This document shows positions 43,663-46,839 of a DNA stretch of 46,839 bases, in pieces (positions within the stretch are counted from its first letter, which is position 1; every line of letters begins with the position of its first letter). The DNA is from JBBRWO01 sp964388455 (GTDB taxonomy: Bacteria; Actinomycetota; Coriobacteriia; Anaerosomatales; JAAXUF01): positions 1 through 46,839 of the forward strand of contig CAYMAN010000018.1 in assembly GCA_964388455.1 (NCBI GenBank). Reading direction: 5' to 3'. The notes under the pieces were generated by a model, which saw only the letters and a list, made by a program, of their open reading frames with translations, was not told the origin of the DNA and searched no databases. Made by a program: the position numbers and the translations under genes.

Positions 43663-44247
43663 GTGCTCTCGCCGATCACATACGAGGCCGCCGAAGCTCT
43701 GCTGAGCGAACGGCTGAGCCCTTTGGCGGCTGCGCACTGCCATCGAGTGGCGGGGACGGCCGCGGCGCTGGCCGAACGGTTCGGGGTCGACGTCGCTGCC
43801 GCACGCCTCGCCGGACTGTTGCACGACTGGGACCGCGAGCGGACGCCTGAGCAGCTGTTCGCCGCGGCAGCAGATGCGGGCCTTGCCGTGAGCAGCGCAG
43901 ATGAGATGGTTCCGTATCTGCTACACGCGCGAACGGGCGCGGCCGCACTGCGCACTGCGTTTCCCGGCGTACCTGATGAGGTCGTCAGTGCGGTTGCACG
44001 CCACACCGTCGGCTCGTCGACCATGAGCGACCTGGACAGAATCGTCTACGTCGCAGACATGATCGAACCCGGCCGAGATTACCCGGGAGTCGATTCCCTC
44101 AGGGAGCTGTCCACGACCGCCACGCTCGTGGAGCTCTTCGCCTCGGCGTATCAGCAGTCGATTCTGTATCTGATCAGCAACCGCAAGCGCATCCATCCCG
44201 AAACGGTGGCCGTGTGGAACGAACTGGTTGCGGGTGAGCACTCATGA
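43663..44247 (+). CDS. yqeK: YqeK family HD-domain hydrolase (Ap4A hydrolase)
   Basis: A 194-residue HD-domain protein. Metal ligands are visible in AAHCHRVAGTA, LLHDWDRE, LLHARTG and VYVADMIEP. The family includes symmetrical Ap4A hydrolases, which lower dinucleoside tetraphosphate. GTG at 43663 lies 4 nt after nadD, and the stop overlaps the following ATG. Substrate is by family transfer only. Confidence 0.92.
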   Translation: MLSPITYEAAEALLSERLSPLAAAHCHRVAGTAAALAERFGVDVAAARLAGLLHDWDRERTPEQLFAAAADAGLAVSSADEMVPYLLHARTGAAALRTAFPGVPDEVVSAVARHTVGSSTMSDLDRIVYVADMIEPGRDYPGVDSLRELSTTATLVELFASAYQQSILYLISNRKRIHPETVAVWNELVAGEHS

Positions 44248-45371
44248 GCGACCAGAATCCGCGAATTCCGCGTCGCGTCAAGCCACGGCGAGTAGCGGAG
44301 CTGCCCAGAGGCTACCGCTCGACTCGGCGTGGATCGAAGTCCTCGAAATCTGCCAAGCGCGCGGTGAAGCTGGACGTCGTGTCGTCGGTGTTCGAGCGGT
44401 TTGGCAAGGTCGCGCGCAGCGTCGGTTTTGTCCTGGCGACGGGCCTGGCGGGACTCCTCCTCACGGTGATAGCGCTCCTGATCCTGGCATACGGCATCAA
44501 CGGTGCTGTGCGATGGAACGCGCAGCGTGTCGCGCAGAAGGCGAACAGCGCCGCAGGTCTCGATGAGAAGGCCAAGGAGAACCTGCTGGTCATCGGTGTA
44601 GAAGGCGGAGAGGCTGTCGGCTTTCTTGCTATGCGCATAGATCGGCAGGGTAGCCAGGTCTTTGGCATCGCGATTCCCGACGGTGCGTTCCTCGAGGTTC
44701 CCGGTCAAGGATTCGAACGGGCCGGAGAGAGCTTCAAGGTCGGCCCCCAGGTTTCACTCTCCATGGTCTCGAACTATCTCACCGTGCCGTTCAGGTCCTA
44801 CCTGGTCGTACCCGCCGAGACGTATCGCACTATCCTCAAGGAGCAGTCCGTCGCGGGGATCACGGAACGTGCAACCGACTCCGATATGAACGAGTCGGAC
44901 AAGGGTGCGTTGGCCAAGATTCTCAAGGATGTGCCACAGAAGAACACCGCTCTGGTACCCTTGCCTGTCAAGCCAATCAAGCTTGGCGATCAGACGTACT
45001 TCGAGCCGCAACGATCGCAGGTCGCTGACCTGCTTAAATCGTGGTGGGGCGTTGATGCAAGCAAGGCCGCTAAGGTCACTCGCGTCATCGTCTACAACGG
45101 CGCCGGGATTCCGGGTATCGCCGGTGAGGCTGCCCAGCAGCTGATCCGCAACGGATTCCGTGTCGTCGACACCAAGAACGCCGACAGTTTCGAGTACAAG
45201 ACCACTGAGGTGGTCGTTCAAGGTGGCCCGATCAAGCAGGGTCAGGAGATCGTGCGGGTGCTCGGCGCAGGAAAGACCGTCAGCAAGCCGTCCGAGCAGG
45301 ACGTCGCGGACGTTATCGTCATCATCGGCAAGGACTATAAGCCGCCTACGGGCGCTTCTGGAGGCAACTAA
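44244..45371 (+). CDS. LCP-like/LytR_C domain membrane protein with degenerate catalytic region
   Basis: A 375-residue envelope protein. The basic cytoplasmic N-terminus (1-58) is followed by a membrane helix near 60-85. Residues 112-240 resemble an LCP domain in order but lack its key residues: LLVIGVEGGEAVGF replaces the GxDxR segment, and GIAIPDGAFLEVPG replaces the SIPRDT motif. A LytR_C domain is clear at about 278-360 (VTRVIVYNGAGIPGIAGEAA). LCP proteins attach glycopolymers to peptidoglycan, but this copy probably cannot catalyse it. It overlaps yqeK and rsfS by start/stop sharing. Confidence 0.82.
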   Translation: MSDQNPRIPRRVKPRRVAELPRGYRSTRRGSKSSKSAKRAVKLDVVSSVFERFGKVARSVGFVLATGLAGLLLTVIALLILAYGINGAVRWNAQRVAQKANSAAGLDEKAKENLLVIGVEGGEAVGFLAMRIDRQGSQVFGIAIPDGAFLEVPGQGFERAGESFKVGPQVSLSMVSNYLTVPFRSYLVVPAETYRTILKEQSVAGITERATDSDMNESDKGALAKILKDVPQKNTALVPLPVKPIKLGDQTYFEPQRSQVADLLKSWWGVDASKAAKVTRVIVYNGAGIPGIAGEAAQQLIRNGFRVVDTKNADSFEYKTTEVVVQGGPIKQGQEIVRVLGAGKTVSKPSEQDVADVIVIIGKDYKPPTGASGGN

Positions 45372-45766
45372 TGCAGACAACAGCAGAGTGGGCACTTATC
45401 GCGGCAGAAGCCGCTGCGGAGAAGAAGGGCGAGGACATCGTGGCGCTGGACGTCGCGGATCTGCTCGTCGTCACCGACTACTTCGTCATAGCGAGCGGTC
45501 GCACCAACATACAGTGTCGCGCGATCGCCGGTGAGGTCGAGGACCAGCTACGCGATCGCGGTGGCATCAAGCCCATCGGCCGAGAGGGCGAGCAGGAGGC
45601 GAAGTGGATCCTTCTGGACTACGGCGACCTCGTCATCCACGTCTTCCAGCCGGAGGAGCGCGGCTTCTACAGGCTTGAGAAGCTCTGGGGAGACGCACCT
45701 CGCATGGAGCTGTCCGAGGCAATCACGAACCTGACCACCCCCGCTTCTGAGCCCTCCGAGGGTTAG
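45371..45766 (+). CDS. rsfS: Ribosome silencing factor RsfS
   Basis: A 131-residue RsfS/YbeB/Iojap protein. Conserved pattern: ALDVADLLVVTDYFVIASGRT, EGEQEAKWILLDYGDLVIHVF and the terminal EERGFYRLEKLWGD. It binds uL14 and blocks subunit joining in starved cells. The ATG shares one base with the preceding TAA stop. Confidence 0.95.
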   Translation: MQTTAEWALIAAEAAAEKKGEDIVALDVADLLVVTDYFVIASGRTNIQCRAIAGEVEDQLRDRGGIKPIGREGEQEAKWILLDYGDLVIHVFQPEERGFYRLEKLWGDAPRMELSEAITNLTTPASEPSEG

Positions 45767-45769
45767 TCG

Positions 45770-46756
45770 GTGGTTCGTGGTTACGCCGAGCGGTACGGTG
45801 TTCAGGCTGCTCTGATCGGCGTCGCCGTCATCTGGGGTGGCACCTTTGTCATGGTCTCGGACGCGATCGCGCTCTACCCGATGTATGGGTTTCTGGCGTG
45901 GAGGTTCGGCGTTGCGACGCTCGCATTCGTGCTGCTGTTTCCCAAGGTGCTGAAACGGATCGATCCGACGAATCTGCGCACCGGGCTCATTGCGGGAGCA
46001 TTCCTCACGGCGGGCTACATCTTCCAGACGTGGGGACTTGATGGCGCGACCCGGACCACCCCTGCCCGCGCCGCGTTCATCACCGGGCTCTACGTGGTGA
46101 TCACGCCGCTGCTCCAGGCGGTGATCCTGCGCAGGCGTCCGCGAAAGGCGACGCTGCTCGGGGCAGGAATCGCGATGGCGGGCCTGTGGTTGCTTTCGGG
46201 CATCACCGGGAGTGGCATGGGCGGCTGGGTCCTGGGCGACACGCTCGTGGTCGTGTGCGCTATCGCGTACTCGGTGCACATGATCGTCCTCGGCTCGACG
46301 GGCGAGAAGCACGACGTCATGGTGCTCACGTTGATACAGCTCGCGACGGTCACGGTGGTATGTGCGGGAATCTCGGCGGTGAGGGAACAGCCGGGGATTC
46401 CTACGGACCCACGTGTGATCTTCGCGATTCTGATCTGCGGCGTTTTGGCGTCGACGGTGGCGTTCATCATCCAGACGTGGGCGCAGAGTAAGCTGCCGCC
46501 TGCGCGGGTCGCGCTCATCCTCGTGACGGAGCCGGCCTTTGGTGGCGTGATCGGATGGACCGTGGCCGGGGTGTGGCCGATTCGTGAGGTCGCCGGCGCC
46601 GCACTGATGCTGGGCGGAATGATCGTTTCAGAGGTGGTGGCCGCGCTCGCGCCCTCGAGCGATCACGTGACGTTCGAGCCTGCGGTCGAGGGCATGCCTG
46701 CTGCTGTGATGGATGCGGGTGCCGGCGGCGCGGCTGAAGCGCCGGATGTCGGCTGA
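45770..46756 (+). CDS. EamA-family DMT transporter
   Basis: A 328-residue inner-membrane transporter with about ten helices in two EamA repeats (AALIGVAVIWGGTFVMVSDAI and LGDTLVVVCAIAYSVHMIVL). The C-terminal tail is Ala/Gly-rich. The substrate is unknown; the family includes amino-acid and metabolite exporters. GTG at 45770 lies 4 nt after rsfS, without a strong ribosome site. It ends the long nadD-type operon. Confidence 0.9.
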   Translation: MVRGYAERYGVQAALIGVAVIWGGTFVMVSDAIALYPMYGFLAWRFGVATLAFVLLFPKVLKRIDPTNLRTGLIAGAFLTAGYIFQTWGLDGATRTTPARAAFITGLYVVITPLLQAVILRRRPRKATLLGAGIAMAGLWLLSGITGSGMGGWVLGDTLVVVCAIAYSVHMIVLGSTGEKHDVMVLTLIQLATVTVVCAGISAVREQPGIPTDPRVIFAILICGVLASTVAFIIQTWAQSKLPPARVALILVTEPAFGGVIGWTVAGVWPIREVAGAALMLGGMIVSEVVAALAPSSDHVTFEPAVEGMPAAVMDAGAGGAAEAPDVG

Positions 46757-46775
46757 GAACCTAGGCTGCGTGGGG

Positions 46776-46803
46776 TTGACCTCCTCGGACCCGTTGGTAT
46801 ACT
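46776..46803 (+). promoter_or_regulatory. Promoter at the right edge
   Basis: TTGACC (46776-46781) and TATACT (46798-46803) with 16-bp spacing, close to consensus. It drives whatever begins at 46828-46834. Confidence 0.7.
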
Positions 46804-46827
46804 AGCGCCTGCGCCTCTTCGGAGGTC

Positions 46828-46839
46828 GCCCAGATGTGG
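46828..46839 (+). other. Start of a gene cut by the window edge (tRNA-Leu-like or CDS)
   Basis: GCCCAGATGTGG lies about 25 nt after the -10 box and resembles the 5' end of many bacterial tRNA-Leu genes. Alternatively GGAGG (46821-46825) with an ATG at 46834 would start a CDS. Twelve bases cannot decide. Confidence 0.25.

Noticed and set aside
1..46839. Insertion sequences, prophage genes or CRISPR arrays
   Set aside because: No transposase, integrase, phage structural genes, terminal repeats or spaced direct repeats were found on reading both strands.

Overview
The window is a dense, high-GC bacterial chromosome segment. GTG, TTG and even CTG starts are common, and most neighbouring genes overlap by ATGA, GTGA or TAATG. 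Two [NiFe]-type hydrogenases, many Fe-S proteins, a CRP-type regulator, a PilT ATPase and an FusA2-type EF-G paralogue suggest an anaerobic Actinomycetota, most likely a member of the Coriobacteriia. That placement is inference from gene content. No insertion sequence, prophage, CRISPR array or clearly broken gene was seen.

Left part (1-10061). The minus strand carries a membrane-anchored, Tat-exported hydrogenase, small subunit then large subunit. The large subunit has an in-frame UGA exactly where the first cysteine of its C-terminal nickel-binding motif should be. The reading continues as DP-UGA-IGCGVHV, with a hairpin just downstream that fits a bacterial SECIS element. It is therefore a [NiFeSe] hydrogenase that ordinary gene calling would cut short at its active site. 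Next come a DUF2249 protein, a HAD phosphatase, a 1025-residue FAD/Fe-S/CCG oxidoreductase with a methionine-rich tail, a CRP-family regulator with a CRP-like palindrome upstream, a small cytochrome b5-like protein and an RlmD-type rRNA methyltransferase.

Middle part (10122-26591). A receiver-like domain is fused to PilT. An apparent four-gene operon follows (OsmC, family-2 glycosyltransferase, PIG-L deacetylase, BshC-like protein) that resembles parts of a bacillithiol-type pathway. After it lie a ferredoxin, plsY with a lipid kinase, tRNA-Arg(CCG), an EF-G-like GTPase, a cyclophilin lipoprotein, a TPR membrane protein and ndk. The second hydrogenase, a cytosolic group 3b (NADP-linked) enzyme in the order hydB-hydG-hydD-hydA, ends at a strong terminator. 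Its small subunit has Asp in place of a proximal-cluster cysteine, and its large subunit ends exactly at the metal-binding histidine.

Right part (26712-46839). This is conserved housekeeping. It holds radC, the rod-shape operon mreBCD-mrdA-rodA, a DUF697 protein, the paired radical-SAM and DUF2344 genes, RNase G, rplU-rpmA-obgE, proB-proA, nadD-yqeK, a degenerate LCP/LytR_C protein, rsfS and an EamA transporter. A strong promoter at the right edge leads into a gene that starts at the border. The two hydrogenases would let the cell take up H2 outside the membrane and exchange electrons with NAD(P)H inside.
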